A stretch of 63,473 bases of DNA. Source: Oligoflexia bacterium. GTDB taxonomy: Bacteria > Bdellovibrionota > UBA1018. Below are positions 1-8,007 of this stretch, one piece after another. Positions within the stretch are counted from its first letter, which is position 1; the number at the start of each line of letters is the position of its first letter. The notes beneath the pieces were generated by a model that ran no database searches, had not been told where the DNA came from, and was given only the letters and a program-made list of their open reading frames with translations. Where the stretch lies: the NCBI GenBank assembly GCA_903895855.1, contig CAITVN010000130.1:1-63473 (forward strand). The letters run 5' to 3'. A program made the position numbers and the translations under genes.

Positions 1-214
1 GATAGTTAGGTCACCGCCACAGCGATAGTTAGGTCACCGCCACAGCGATAGTTAGGTCACCGCCACAGCGATAGTTAGGTCACCGCCACAGCGATAGTTA
101 GGTCACCGCCACAGCGATAGTTGGGTCACCGCCACAGCGATAGTTAGGTCACCGCCACAGCGATAGTTGGGTCACCGCCACAGCGATAGTTGGGTCACCG
201 CCACAGCGATAGTT
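1..214. repeat. 23-bp tandem array, nine cores
   Basis: Nine copies of the 17-bp core CCGCCACAGCGATAGTT recur with a strict 23-bp period (cores start at 14, 37, 60, 83, 106, 129, 152, 175 and 198), joined by a 6-bp linker AGGTCA or GGGTCA. The linker A/G variant is G in the units starting at 116, 162 and 185; otherwise the units are identical. The array begins at the first base, so it may extend beyond the window. There are no unique spacers, so it is not CRISPR. It ends 8 bp before a perfect palindrome and 86 bp before the ATPase start codon. A related array lies at 25987-26061. Confidence 0.97.
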
Positions 215-221
215 CCTAATT

Positions 222-237
222 TTGCGTGTACACGCAA
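222..237. promoter_or_regulatory. Perfect 16-bp palindrome, candidate operator
   Basis: TTGCGTGTACACGCAA is a perfect 8+8 palindrome with no spacer. It lies between the tandem array and the ATPase gene. A TATGAT hexamer (252-257) could be a -10 box, which would place the palindrome over the -35 position. The arrangement suggests a dimeric repressor site. The palindrome is seen directly; the promoter and operator roles are inference. Confidence 0.45.
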
Positions 238-299
238 GAATCGGAATGACTTATGATTTTAAGTGCGGTATTCTTTTTACTGAAAGAAGGAAAACTCTA

Positions 300-1469
300 A
301 TGCCTCACCAAAGGCAGCGAAATCTAACTCAGGCAATCTTAAAACGGATGAAGCTCTGGCCGGCTTTGGGATTACTCGGAGCGAGGCAGACCGGAAAAAG
401 TACCCTACTCAGAGAGATTCTTCCGTCTTTGACCCCAGTAGAATATTTTACATTAGATTCGGCCAACACAAAGGTGCGCGCTGAACGTTCGCCTGATTCG
501 TTTGCAGAACCTTCAAGTCAAAAAGTGAAGGTAATCGATGAAATTCAAAAAGTGCCTAGCCTTTTTGATTCGGTTAAGCTTCACATTGATCAAAAGCGTA
601 GACCAGCCACCTACATATTGAGTGGCTCTACGCAGTTTTCAGATAAAGTAGGTATTCGAGAAGCTTTGACCGGTCGTATTGGTTTGATGTACCTGTATCC
701 TTTTTCAAATTCTGAAATTCATGCGAAGCCATTGAGTCAGTATTTTGTAAAAAAAGGCCAATATAAAGCGCAGTTTAGCTTGGCCGATTTAAATCGAAAG
801 CTAACAAATGGTGGTATGCCAGGATTTTTTCACCTTCATGCTCAGTCTGAATTCAGTGAGGCAGCTCAGCTGTGGGTAGAGACGACTTGCTTTCGAGATG
901 TCGGCATAGTTTTGAAGAAAAATTTTGATCCTGAATTGGCTCTGTCGATTTTTACAACTTTAGCTCAAGTTGAATTGCCAACGGCCAAAGCCGTTGCTGA
1001 TGAACTAGAAATTGATCCTCGAGTGGTAAAGCGTTATCTCGATGCCTTCTGTGAAATTTTGGTTCTAAAAAAAGTAGCGCCCCACTTTAAAAGTACGGGA
1101 CAAGATCACTACCTTTTTATTGACTCCGGAATTTGCACTCACTTAGGTGGCTCGAGGCTTCATACTTTGCGGTGTCATGTTTTAGTTGAAGCTCTCAGTC
1201 TTTTTGAGTCGAATGGCGTGAATAGACCACAAGTCGAGTATTATCATTCAACGAAAAGGTCTTTTGTGCCGCTTGTATTTGTCTGGAAGAACGAAAAAAA
1301 GACGATTGCAGTGCAAATTTCTGATCGAGAGAATTCAAGTCTGGCAGAAATAAAGTCACTCGAGAGCTTTAAATTGAAACTCACCGGTGATGTTCGCACG
1401 TTACTGTTAAGTCAGGCTGTAGACAGTTACACCGAAGCTGGCGTCGAATATCACCCCCTTCGCGGTTAA
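300..1469 (+). CDS. AAA+ ATPase, AAA_14/DUF4143 type
   Basis: A 389-residue P-loop ATPase. Walker A is GARQTGKS at residues 27-34 and Walker B ends IDE at 79-81, followed by a GS-T sensor-like segment (LSGSTQ) and the (A/E)LTGR motif typical of this family. A winged-helix-like segment follows, then the DUF4143 domain. The C-terminus is where a PD-(D/E)xK-like fold usually sits, but the expected ExK is replaced by AVQISD, so nuclease activity is doubtful. The start at 300 is chosen because GAAGGAAA precedes it at good spacing; an upstream TTG at 222 would lie inside a palindrome. Family members are often mobile, patchily distributed and of unknown function. No partner gene is adjacent. Confidence 0.85.
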   Translation: MPHQRQRNLTQAILKRMKLWPALGLLGARQTGKSTLLREILPSLTPVEYFTLDSANTKVRAERSPDSFAEPSSQKVKVIDEIQKVPSLFDSVKLHIDQKRRPATYILSGSTQFSDKVGIREALTGRIGLMYLYPFSNSEIHAKPLSQYFVKKGQYKAQFSLADLNRKLTNGGMPGFFHLHAQSEFSEAAQLWVETTCFRDVGIVLKKNFDPELALSIFTTLAQVELPTAKAVADELEIDPRVVKRYLDAFCEILVLKKVAPHFKSTGQDHYLFIDSGICTHLGGSRLHTLRCHVLVEALSLFESNGVNRPQVEYYHSTKRSFVPLVFVWKNEKKTIAVQISDRENSSLAEIKSLESFKLKLTGDVRTLLLSQAVDSYTEAGVEYHPLRG

Positions 1470-1677
1470 AGTCTCGACAGACCACTGCTGCCTTCAATTC
1501 AATTCACTTCTGATTTCGCAGGTTTAAAATAACGCACGTTTAGTAGTGTGTCGTGCGCGTACCGTGCGGCCAAGATGACACATTTTAAACTCGAACTTGT
1601 CGTGACATGGTTAAATTAACTTTGTGTATTTATATTAGTTAACCACGTTTGCAGAACGTTAATAGGAGACCACTGTG

Positions 1678-3984
1678 ATGAAATTGACTAAAACCAAAAA
1701 AATCGAATTGAGCTCGCGACTAAGTCGCGGCACGGTAACGGCGGCGATAGCGCTGGTGTTATGGGTGTCGGGCAGTTCATGTGGAAAAAATTCTAGTACG
1801 GCCACCTCTACTGATAGCGGCTCGTTAGCTTCACTCGTTGCTTCAAATTTAGCGACAGACCTTCAAGCTGATGCGGGTCTCAGTGCGGCCGACGCTAACA
1901 CGGTTGCTAGTGGCGCTACGGCCGCGATACTTAAAGTGCAGTCGCGGCTTAGAGCTTATTCTGCGTTTGAGGGAATCACAAGCGAGACCGATCCGTCAGT
2001 GGTCGGAACCGCGGCAGCAGGTGGGGCTCTCACAAAGGTTGGCACACTCAAGAAGTCTGCTGCTGACACTTCGACGATCATCGAAGTGGTTAACGAGAGT
2101 ATTGAAGACACTTTAGTGAACAAGGCGAGTTTGAGTGCTGAGAATCTCGCAAAAGTGCAGTCGTCTGATTTTGCAGGTGCGATGGCGAAAGCGCTCATTG
2201 AAAAGTGTACCGATGCGGGCTTCGCCGCGGCAGATGTGACGACCTGTACCCAGGTCGTTATCAAGAAGCAGATGAAGTTAGTCAGTTCATTGGGGCTAGT
2301 TAAATCCGACAAGATTGAAGATGCCATTAATTCGATATCTTCAACGGGTTGCGCGGCGGTCGCAAATTCTGGATTGAGTGCGACGGCAAACTCGACTGAG
2401 TTTCAGTCGGCTCTCTCGGGCTGTGCTCAGGCTGTTACCGAGGGCCTACAACACTTAGGTATCACCGACGAGCAAATTGCAGCATTCACAAAAAATGTCG
2501 GAGAAAAGATGGCCGACGTCAGCATTAAGATATGCCCGGCTGCCGACCTCGAAACTTGTCTCTCGAAGGGAGCCGAGTCGATGATGATTGGTATGAGTTT
2601 GATTCCGGGTTTTTCGACATCAGCCTATATGTCAGACGCAGGAAACAATTTGACCACTGGATATACCAAAGGCATCACTGCTGGCGGTTTGAGTTCAGAA
2701 ATTACTCAAGGGTGCACGACAGCTGCAGCAGGCGGTGGGGTTAAAGGATTGAGCGCCCCAGGATTCGGGTTTACGTCAACTCAAGTCTCGAACTTCTCAT
2801 CTGACATGAGCGCAGCTGGTATTGGTGAAATGAGTACCTACGCAGCTGCTAACGGAATTGACCTCAGTGCGTTCACTGGTAAAATGACCACAAAGATGAG
2901 CGAAAAGGCGGCAGAAATGTATCCCGGCGACCCCACAAAAATGGGCGAAATGCTAGCTGGTATGCAAGCAGGAATGCTGGCCCAATGCGAGGCTATGGGG
3001 GGGGCAGATTGTTCGGCGGTCATTAATTCAAAAAGGGAAGCGGCTATTGGTGCAATTCCTGGTCTGGATGCGAATGCCTTTGCGGTCGCCTTTAACACAT
3101 ATGGCGGTGGGGGTGGGGGTGGTGGATCTCACGCGAGTGCTAGCCCAAGTCCGAGTCCGAGCCCGAGTCCGAGTCCGACTGCGACCGGTGTTGCTTGTAC
3201 CACTTTACCAGTTGCGGGAAGCATCATTCATCTCGATGCTAATTACTTAGCGAACGGATACGCAAACAATGACCCTGTGATGGTTTGGCCTTCTTGTGTT
3301 GGAACCTACACTTTTGCGGCATCAGGAGTCGGCGCTGCGCCTACTTATTTGGCGAATGGAGTTTCTACTGGTAAAGCAGCGGTTTCGTTTGCGACTAGTA
3401 AGGTCTTAACCGCAGCGAACAACGCTAATCATAGTTTGGCGTCGGGCCTTACCGTGATATTTGTCGGTAAATTAGACGCAAATGCAGCGAGCACGTCGTA
3501 CAACTTCTTAGATAAGGGTAACTCAGCTACTCAAGGGTTTCAATTTTTCACTCAGGTGATGTCAACCACCATGGCGGGTAACAATCTCCGCTTTTCTGTT
3601 GATGGTTCAACTTCATACCAAAACGCTAGCGCAATGCAGACAGGGGGAACAAATGTTCCGTTGCTTAGAAGTTCATCGTATCGCGTAGTCACCTTGGTGG
3701 TGAATTCTGGTTCGGTTTCAGTTAACGGTGATCCTGGAAACACTGCGTTCACTTCGCTAAAAGGCGATGGGTATTCTAGTACCGCCACGAGTACGTCTCC
3801 AACCTCAATTGGTGGTACCACTGCACCATGGGTAATTGGAGCTGATGGCTCTTCAGGCAGTTATGCCAATTACCTCAATGGCACAATATCTGAGATGGTT
3901 ATCTACAACTCGACCTTGTCTAGCTCTCAAATTGCCCAGGTCGAAGCAGTCTTGGGTACAAAATGGGGCGTTACTTTACCGTAA
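1678..3984 (+). CDS. Large secreted protein with C-terminal LamG-like domain
   Basis: A 768-residue exported protein. Residues 1-40 are basic then hydrophobic and end in GSSCGK, a poor lipobox, so it is either a lipoprotein or cleaved by signal peptidase I. Residues about 45-480 are Ala/Ser/Thr-rich and helical, with repeated GM and AAA motifs and scattered cysteines. A hinge of eight glycines followed by repeated Ser-Pro dipeptides (DNA 3103-3185) separates this from a C-terminal domain of about 260 residues resembling LamG/concanavalin jelly-rolls (FVGKLD, WVIGADGS, GTISEMVIYN). No catalytic residues are recognised; adhesion or surface display is likely. GGAG at 1665-1668 fits ATG 1678, and a GTG at 1675 is also possible. 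A strong terminator follows. Confidence 0.85.
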   Translation: MKLTKTKKIELSSRLSRGTVTAAIALVLWVSGSSCGKNSSTATSTDSGSLASLVASNLATDLQADAGLSAADANTVASGATAAILKVQSRLRAYSAFEGITSETDPSVVGTAAAGGALTKVGTLKKSAADTSTIIEVVNESIEDTLVNKASLSAENLAKVQSSDFAGAMAKALIEKCTDAGFAAADVTTCTQVVIKKQMKLVSSLGLVKSDKIEDAINSISSTGCAAVANSGLSATANSTEFQSALSGCAQAVTEGLQHLGITDEQIAAFTKNVGEKMADVSIKICPAADLETCLSKGAESMMIGMSLIPGFSTSAYMSDAGNNLTTGYTKGITAGGLSSEITQGCTTAAAGGGVKGLSAPGFGFTSTQVSNFSSDMSAAGIGEMSTYAAANGIDLSAFTGKMTTKMSEKAAEMYPGDPTKMGEMLAGMQAGMLAQCEAMGGADCSAVINSKREAAIGAIPGLDANAFAVAFNTYGGGGGGGGSHASASPSPSPSPSPSPTATGVACTTLPVAGSIIHLDANYLANGYANNDPVMVWPSCVGTYTFAASGVGAAPTYLANGVSTGKAAVSFATSKVLTAANNANHSLASGLTVIFVGKLDANAASTSYNFLDKGNSATQGFQFFTQVMSTTMAGNNLRFSVDGSTSYQNASAMQTGGTNVPLLRSSSYRVVTLVVNSGSVSVNGDPGNTAFTSLKGDGYSSTATSTSPTSIGGTTAPWVIGADGSSGSYANYLNGTISEMVIYNSTLSSSQIAQVEAVLGTKWGVTLP

Positions 3985-4027
3985 TACTCTCGCTGTCATA
4001 TCAATCTAAAGTGAGTTGAAATTTAGT

Positions 4028-4070
4028 CACCGCGCCAGCCCCCAATCAGGAGCTGGCGCGGTGCGTTTTA
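4028..4070 (+). terminator. Rho-independent terminator after the LamG-like gene
   Basis: A perfect 12-bp GC-rich stem, CACCGCGCCAGC (4028-4039) with GCTGGCGCGGTG (4052-4063), has a 12-nt loop and is followed by CGTTTTA. It is 43 bp past the stop codon of the upstream gene. The rest of 3985-4195 contains no recognised feature. Confidence 0.85.
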
Positions 4071-4195
4071 GATAAAAGGTAGCCCTTCCTTATTTTGTGC
4101 GGCCTCCGTTTTTAGTACGGCCTACCCTTTGAGGTTGGGGTTGATTTTAGGCCAAACTTCACACACAGTCGGGGCAGGAGTCTTGAGCCCGGCCT

Positions 4196-4882
4196 ATGGA
4201 GATGAATCAGTACCTTCAAAAATACTCTGAACTTGAATTCGAGCGCGAGCGCTTTGATATTCCGTTTCGGAAAGAGTTTCTGAAGAAGAACCTAGGGCGC
4301 GGTCGGCAGGTGCTTCATGTGGGGTGTGGGGCAGGCGAGATTTCACGGTACATCGCTGACCAAAACAACCAAGTGTCGGGTACCGAGATTAATCCAGAAG
4401 CTGCGTTTTTGGCTGCAAAAAAAGGAATTAGCGTAAAAATTTGTGATCCCGAAAAAGGCCTGCCCTTTGAAAATGAAAGTTTCGATGCCGTGTTTGCTGG
4501 CGAAATCTTAGACCACATCTACGATACTCGATTTTTATTCGACGAGATGGCGAGAGTACTGCGGCCTGGCGGTATTTTGCTGGTGAGTGCACCGAATTTG
4601 AATAGCTTAGCGAACCGGTTGAAGGTACTTAATGGCGAATTTCTTGAGATGAATGGGGCATTTCCAGAAGACCGATTCGGTCGCTCGATTCGCGTATTCA
4701 ATTACGAGAAGTTGCAAGAACTCTGTGGAATGAGCGGCTTTGAATTGAAAGAAATTAGAGGAGTTCCCTCACTCACCACTCACAGTCAAGTCGCTGACAT
4801 ACCCCTGGGACTATTCGGCCGATTCTTTCCGAAGTTATCAAAATTGATCTTATTGAAGGCCGTTAAGCGCACTCATTCCTAG
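4196..4882 (+). CDS. Class I SAM-dependent methyltransferase
   Basis: A 228-residue soluble protein of the Methyltransf_11/UbiE-like group. Motif I is VLHVGCGAGEIS near residues 39-50, an acidic residue follows in SGTEINPEA, the post-motif region is LPFENESFDAVFAGEILDHI, and motif III is RVLRPGGILLVSAPN. The C-terminal third (RVFNYEKLQELCGMSGFEL) is the usual cap of small-molecule or lipid-linked sugar methyltransferases. The substrate cannot be told. ATG 4196 and 4202 are both possible and neither has a good Shine-Dalgarno. It stands alone between a terminator and the CZB gene. Confidence 0.85.
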   Translation: MEMNQYLQKYSELEFERERFDIPFRKEFLKKNLGRGRQVLHVGCGAGEISRYIADQNNQVSGTEINPEAAFLAAKKGISVKICDPEKGLPFENESFDAVFAGEILDHIYDTRFLFDEMARVLRPGGILLVSAPNLNSLANRLKVLNGEFLEMNGAFPEDRFGRSIRVFNYEKLQELCGMSGFELKEIRGVPSLTTHSQVADIPLGLFGRFFPKLSKLILLKAVKRTHS

Positions 4883-4963
4883 AGATTTTGAGTGTGTTTT
4901 AGTCTAGTCTGATTCAAACTAGTTACCTAGGTGTAACATCAAAACAAATCAGGAGAACACGAA

Positions 4964-5317
4964 ATGGATTTCGATCAAGCCATCAAGGCGCACTCAGAAT
5001 GGAAAATGAAACTTTCAAACTACCTTCGTAAGCCCGACAAGTCGCTCGACCCCGCTGTCGTTTGCCTTGACAACAAATGCCCACTTGGCGTTTGGATTCA
5101 TGGCGAAGGGTCGAAACATTCAGCGGTGCCAGAGTATGGAACCTTGAAGTCTGAACACGCAACTTTTCACAAATCAGCCGCTGAAATCATCAAAAAAGCG
5201 GATGCCGGCCAAAATGTGTCAGAAGATGTGGCTCTCGGTTCGGCTAGCCCATTTGCAAAATCGTCAACTGCAGTCATCACTGCGATCATGACGATGAAAC
5301 GAAAAGTGGGGGCCTAG
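4964..5317 (+). CDS. Stand-alone CZB zinc-binding domain protein
   Basis: A 117-residue protein that is almost entirely a chemoreceptor zinc-binding (CZB) domain. The family signature is visible: His in AHSEWK (about residue 10), C-PLGVWIHGEG around residues 45-54, and H-ATFH around 65-69, giving the 3His/1Cys zinc site. CZB normally sits at the C-terminus of chemoreceptors or diguanylate cyclases and senses zinc or hypochlorite; here there is no methyl-accepting or GGDEF partner in the same chain or next door. It may act in trans on a chemoreceptor. CAGGAG precedes ATG at good spacing. It has its own upstream gap, so is probably monocistronic. Confidence 0.88.
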   Translation: MDFDQAIKAHSEWKMKLSNYLRKPDKSLDPAVVCLDNKCPLGVWIHGEGSKHSAVPEYGTLKSEHATFHKSAAEIIKKADAGQNVSEDVALGSASPFAKSSTAVITAIMTMKRKVGA

Positions 5318-5480
5318 TTAAACGTTACTGTCACGAAGTAGTGGTATAAACTGTCTTCGTAACGACAATTATATACACTACTTTGTGGTAGTGGCACTGT
5401 TGTAAAACGGATAGTTGCTAATTTGACTTGTGTATCGGCCAATGCCTCGTTATCAATTTAGAGAAGGGGTTTGGCCAACG

Positions 5481-6395
5481 ATGAGCTTACAGAAAATTGA
5501 TTACTCCCAGTTTCGGCGATCGCCAACAATTGACCTTGTAGGGGTCGAAGAGCGTGTTGCGAAGTTCAACTCACGCAGCATTAAGAAAGAATCAAAAATG
5601 TTCGCGCTGAAACTAGCGATGAGCCTTTGTGATTTGACCACACTCGATGCGAAAGACACTCCTGGCAAAGTGAAGCAGCTCTGTGCGAAAGCGATGCGAC
5701 CTCACGAAGACTTGCCTGAAGTGCCGCATGTCGCTGCCGTTTGCGTTTATCCAAACATGGTAAAGATCGCAAAAAAAGCCCTCGAAGGTAGCAAGATCAA
5801 CGTAGCCGCGGTAGCAACCGGGTTTCCGAGTGGCATGACGAGCCTCAAGTTTCGTCTCGATGAAACGCGCTGGGCGGTTTCTGAAGGCGCTGACGAAATT
5901 GACATGGTGATTTCGCGCGGTAAGTTTCTCGCGGGTGAGTGGCAGACTGTTTTTGACGAAATTGTTGCAGTGAAAGAAGCGTGCGGCAAAGCCCACCTTA
6001 AGGTGATTTTTGAAACTGGCGAACTGAGTAGTCTCGATCAAGTGCGATTCATCAGCGACCTCGCGATGGATGCCGGCGCCGACTTCATCAAGACTTCAAC
6101 CGGTAAAGTGCAACCAGCTGCGACGTTGCCAGTAACCCTGGTGATGCTCGAGGCAATTCGAGATTTTTACTACCGTACCGGAAAAAAAATCGGCATGAAG
6201 CCGGCGGGTGGTATCGCGACGGCGAAAATCGCCATTCAGTACTTGGTGATGCTCAAAGAAACTCTCGGCGAAGATTGGATGAATCCGCATCTGTATCGAT
6301 TTGGTGCGAGCGCGCTTGCCAATGACCTACTTCGGCAAATTGTTAAAGAAAAAACTGGGCGCTATCAGTCGTTCGATTATTTTTCAAAAGATTAA
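5481..6395 (+). CDS. deoC: Deoxyribose-phosphate aldolase
   Basis: A 304-residue class I aldolase that splits 2-deoxyribose-5-phosphate into glyceraldehyde-3-phosphate and acetaldehyde. The Schiff-base lysine is Lys204 in DFIKTSTGK, and the second lysine is Lys240 in MKPAGGI. It is longer than short bacterial DeoC (about 220) and nearer the E. coli-like class because of N-terminal and loop extensions. Start 5481 follows AGAAGGGG; upstream in-frame codons at 5430 and 5442 lack a ribosome site. It is first in a run with two aldehyde dehydrogenase genes, which suggests the acetaldehyde is oxidised at once. The rest of the deo pathway is encoded at 20-28 kb on the other strand. Confidence 0.95.
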   Translation: MSLQKIDYSQFRRSPTIDLVGVEERVAKFNSRSIKKESKMFALKLAMSLCDLTTLDAKDTPGKVKQLCAKAMRPHEDLPEVPHVAAVCVYPNMVKIAKKALEGSKINVAAVATGFPSGMTSLKFRLDETRWAVSEGADEIDMVISRGKFLAGEWQTVFDEIVAVKEACGKAHLKVIFETGELSSLDQVRFISDLAMDAGADFIKTSTGKVQPAATLPVTLVMLEAIRDFYYRTGKKIGMKPAGGIATAKIAIQYLVMLKETLGEDWMNPHLYRFGASALANDLLRQIVKEKTGRYQSFDYFSKD

Positions 6396-6441
6396 TGAAG
6401 CACTTTATCAATCAGTTGAGACTCCAACAAAAGGAAATTTT

Positions 6442-7956
6442 ATGGCGTTAAAGAAAAAGAAAACTCTCTCAGGTGGTTCAGTCTTGAAAGTCAAAGCGTC
6501 GGTGGCACCTCTGAATTTTGGTACCCAGTGGCAGTACGTCGAAGCCTTAGAGGGTTCAGATCACGTCAAAATTGAGCCAAAATATGGATTATTCATCGAT
6601 GGCAAGTTTGTTGAGCCGCACTCAAAAAAATATTTTGATACGATCAATCCGGCCAACGAAAAAGTGCTTTCAAAAATTGCCGAAGCCGACGCGCACGACG
6701 TGAATCTCGCCGTCGAAGCGGCGAGGCGTTCGTACGATAATGTTTGGTCAAAAATGTCTGGCAAAGAGCGGGGTAAATACCTATTTCGAATCGCTCGAAT
6801 CATGCAAGAGCGGGCGCGTGAACTTGCCGTGGTTGAAACGCTCGATGGGGGTAAACCCATTCGCGAATCCAAGTCGGTTGACATTCCGTTAGCTGCCGCT
6901 CATTTCTTTTATTACGCCGGTTGGGCCGATAAACTCGAGTACGCGTTTTCTGGTCGCAGCCCAAGACCTCTTGGGGTTGCCGCGCAAGTGATACCGTGGA
7001 ATTTTCCGCTTCTCATGGCCGCCTGGAAAATTGCACCCGCTTTAGCCACTGGCAATACGGTCGTATTGAAGCCTGCTGAGACGACTCCGCTCACGGCGTT
7101 GAAGTTGGCCGAAATTTTTCAAGAAGCCGATTTACCCCCTGGCGTGGTTAACATCATCACAGGGTTTGGCGCGACCGGAGCCGAATTGGTTTCACACAAA
7201 GGTGTGAATAAGGTGGCGTTCACGGGTTCGACTGAAGTCGGTAAGAAAATCAATCGTGCGATTCTGGGTACCGATAAGCGCATCACACTCGAGCTGGGCG
7301 GTAAGAGTGCTCACTTGATTTTTGAAGATGCATCAATTGACCAAGCTGTTGAAGGTATCGTGAATGGCATTTTCTTCAATCAAGGCCACGTTTGTTGTGC
7401 GGGGTCACGACTGCTGGTGCAAGAAAGTGTCGAAAAGATCGTGCTGCGAAAGCTATTTGACCGAATGCAGACACTCGCAGTCGGTGACCCGATGGATAAA
7501 AACACCGATATCGGCGCCATCAACTCGCATGAGCAAATGAAAAAAATTGAGGGTTACATTGCGAGTGGCAAGACCGAAGGGGCAAAGCTTTTTCAAACGA
7601 GCTGTCGATTGCCATCGAAGGGTTTTTGGGCAAAGCCAACCGTATTGAGTGAAGTGGCTCAATCGTTTCGAGTGGTGCAAGAAGAAATTTTTGGGCCAGT
7701 GTTAACGGTTCAGAGTTTTCGAACCGTTGAAGAAGGCATCGAAAAGGCGAATAATACGCCTTACGGATTAGCGGGTGGCGTCTGGACCGATAAGGGATCG
7801 AAGATTTTTTCAGTGAGCTCACATTTACGAGCGGGTGTGGTTTGGGCGAATACTTACAACAAGTTTGATCCGACTTCACCGTTTGGTGGTTACAAAGAAA
7901 GCGGCATGGGGCGCGAAGGCGGTATTTCGGGATTGTTGCCTTACGTTCAGTTTTAG
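6442..7956 (+). CDS. NAD(P)-dependent aldehyde dehydrogenase
   Basis: A complete 504-residue member of the aldehyde dehydrogenase superfamily. It has the cofactor segment PWNFPLLMAAWKIAPAL (185-201), FTGSTEVGK (260-268), the general base Glu284 in LELGGK and the nucleophile Cys318 in GHVCCAGSR (His replaces the usual Gln), then EEIFGPV and SPFGGYKESG near the C-terminus. AAGGAAA precedes ATG 6442; an upstream in-frame extension from 6301 overlaps deoC and is rejected. Its place directly after deoC points to acetaldehyde or glyceraldehyde derivatives as substrates. DeoC-aldehyde dehydrogenase pairs are known in other bacteria, and the substrate here is inferred. Confidence 0.93.
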   Translation: MALKKKKTLSGGSVLKVKASVAPLNFGTQWQYVEALEGSDHVKIEPKYGLFIDGKFVEPHSKKYFDTINPANEKVLSKIAEADAHDVNLAVEAARRSYDNVWSKMSGKERGKYLFRIARIMQERARELAVVETLDGGKPIRESKSVDIPLAAAHFFYYAGWADKLEYAFSGRSPRPLGVAAQVIPWNFPLLMAAWKIAPALATGNTVVLKPAETTPLTALKLAEIFQEADLPPGVVNIITGFGATGAELVSHKGVNKVAFTGSTEVGKKINRAILGTDKRITLELGGKSAHLIFEDASIDQAVEGIVNGIFFNQGHVCCAGSRLLVQESVEKIVLRKLFDRMQTLAVGDPMDKNTDIGAINSHEQMKKIEGYIASGKTEGAKLFQTSCRLPSKGFWAKPTVLSEVAQSFRVVQEEIFGPVLTVQSFRTVEEGIEKANNTPYGLAGGVWTDKGSKIFSVSSHLRAGVVWANTYNKFDPTSPFGGYKESGMGREGGISGLLPYVQF

Positions 7957-8007
7957 CCAGCACCGTGGCTATCGCTAAAACGAGTTTGTGCAAGGAATTT
8001 GTGCTAA

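Noticed and set aside
1-214. CRISPR array
   Set aside because: Units are contiguous and nearly identical, with no unique spacers and no cas genes.
5336-5400. Riboswitch upstream of deoC
   Set aside because: Only short imperfect inverted repeats (CACTAC/GTAGTG and a bulged CGTTAC..ACGAAG pair) are present; no known aptamer pattern was recognised.
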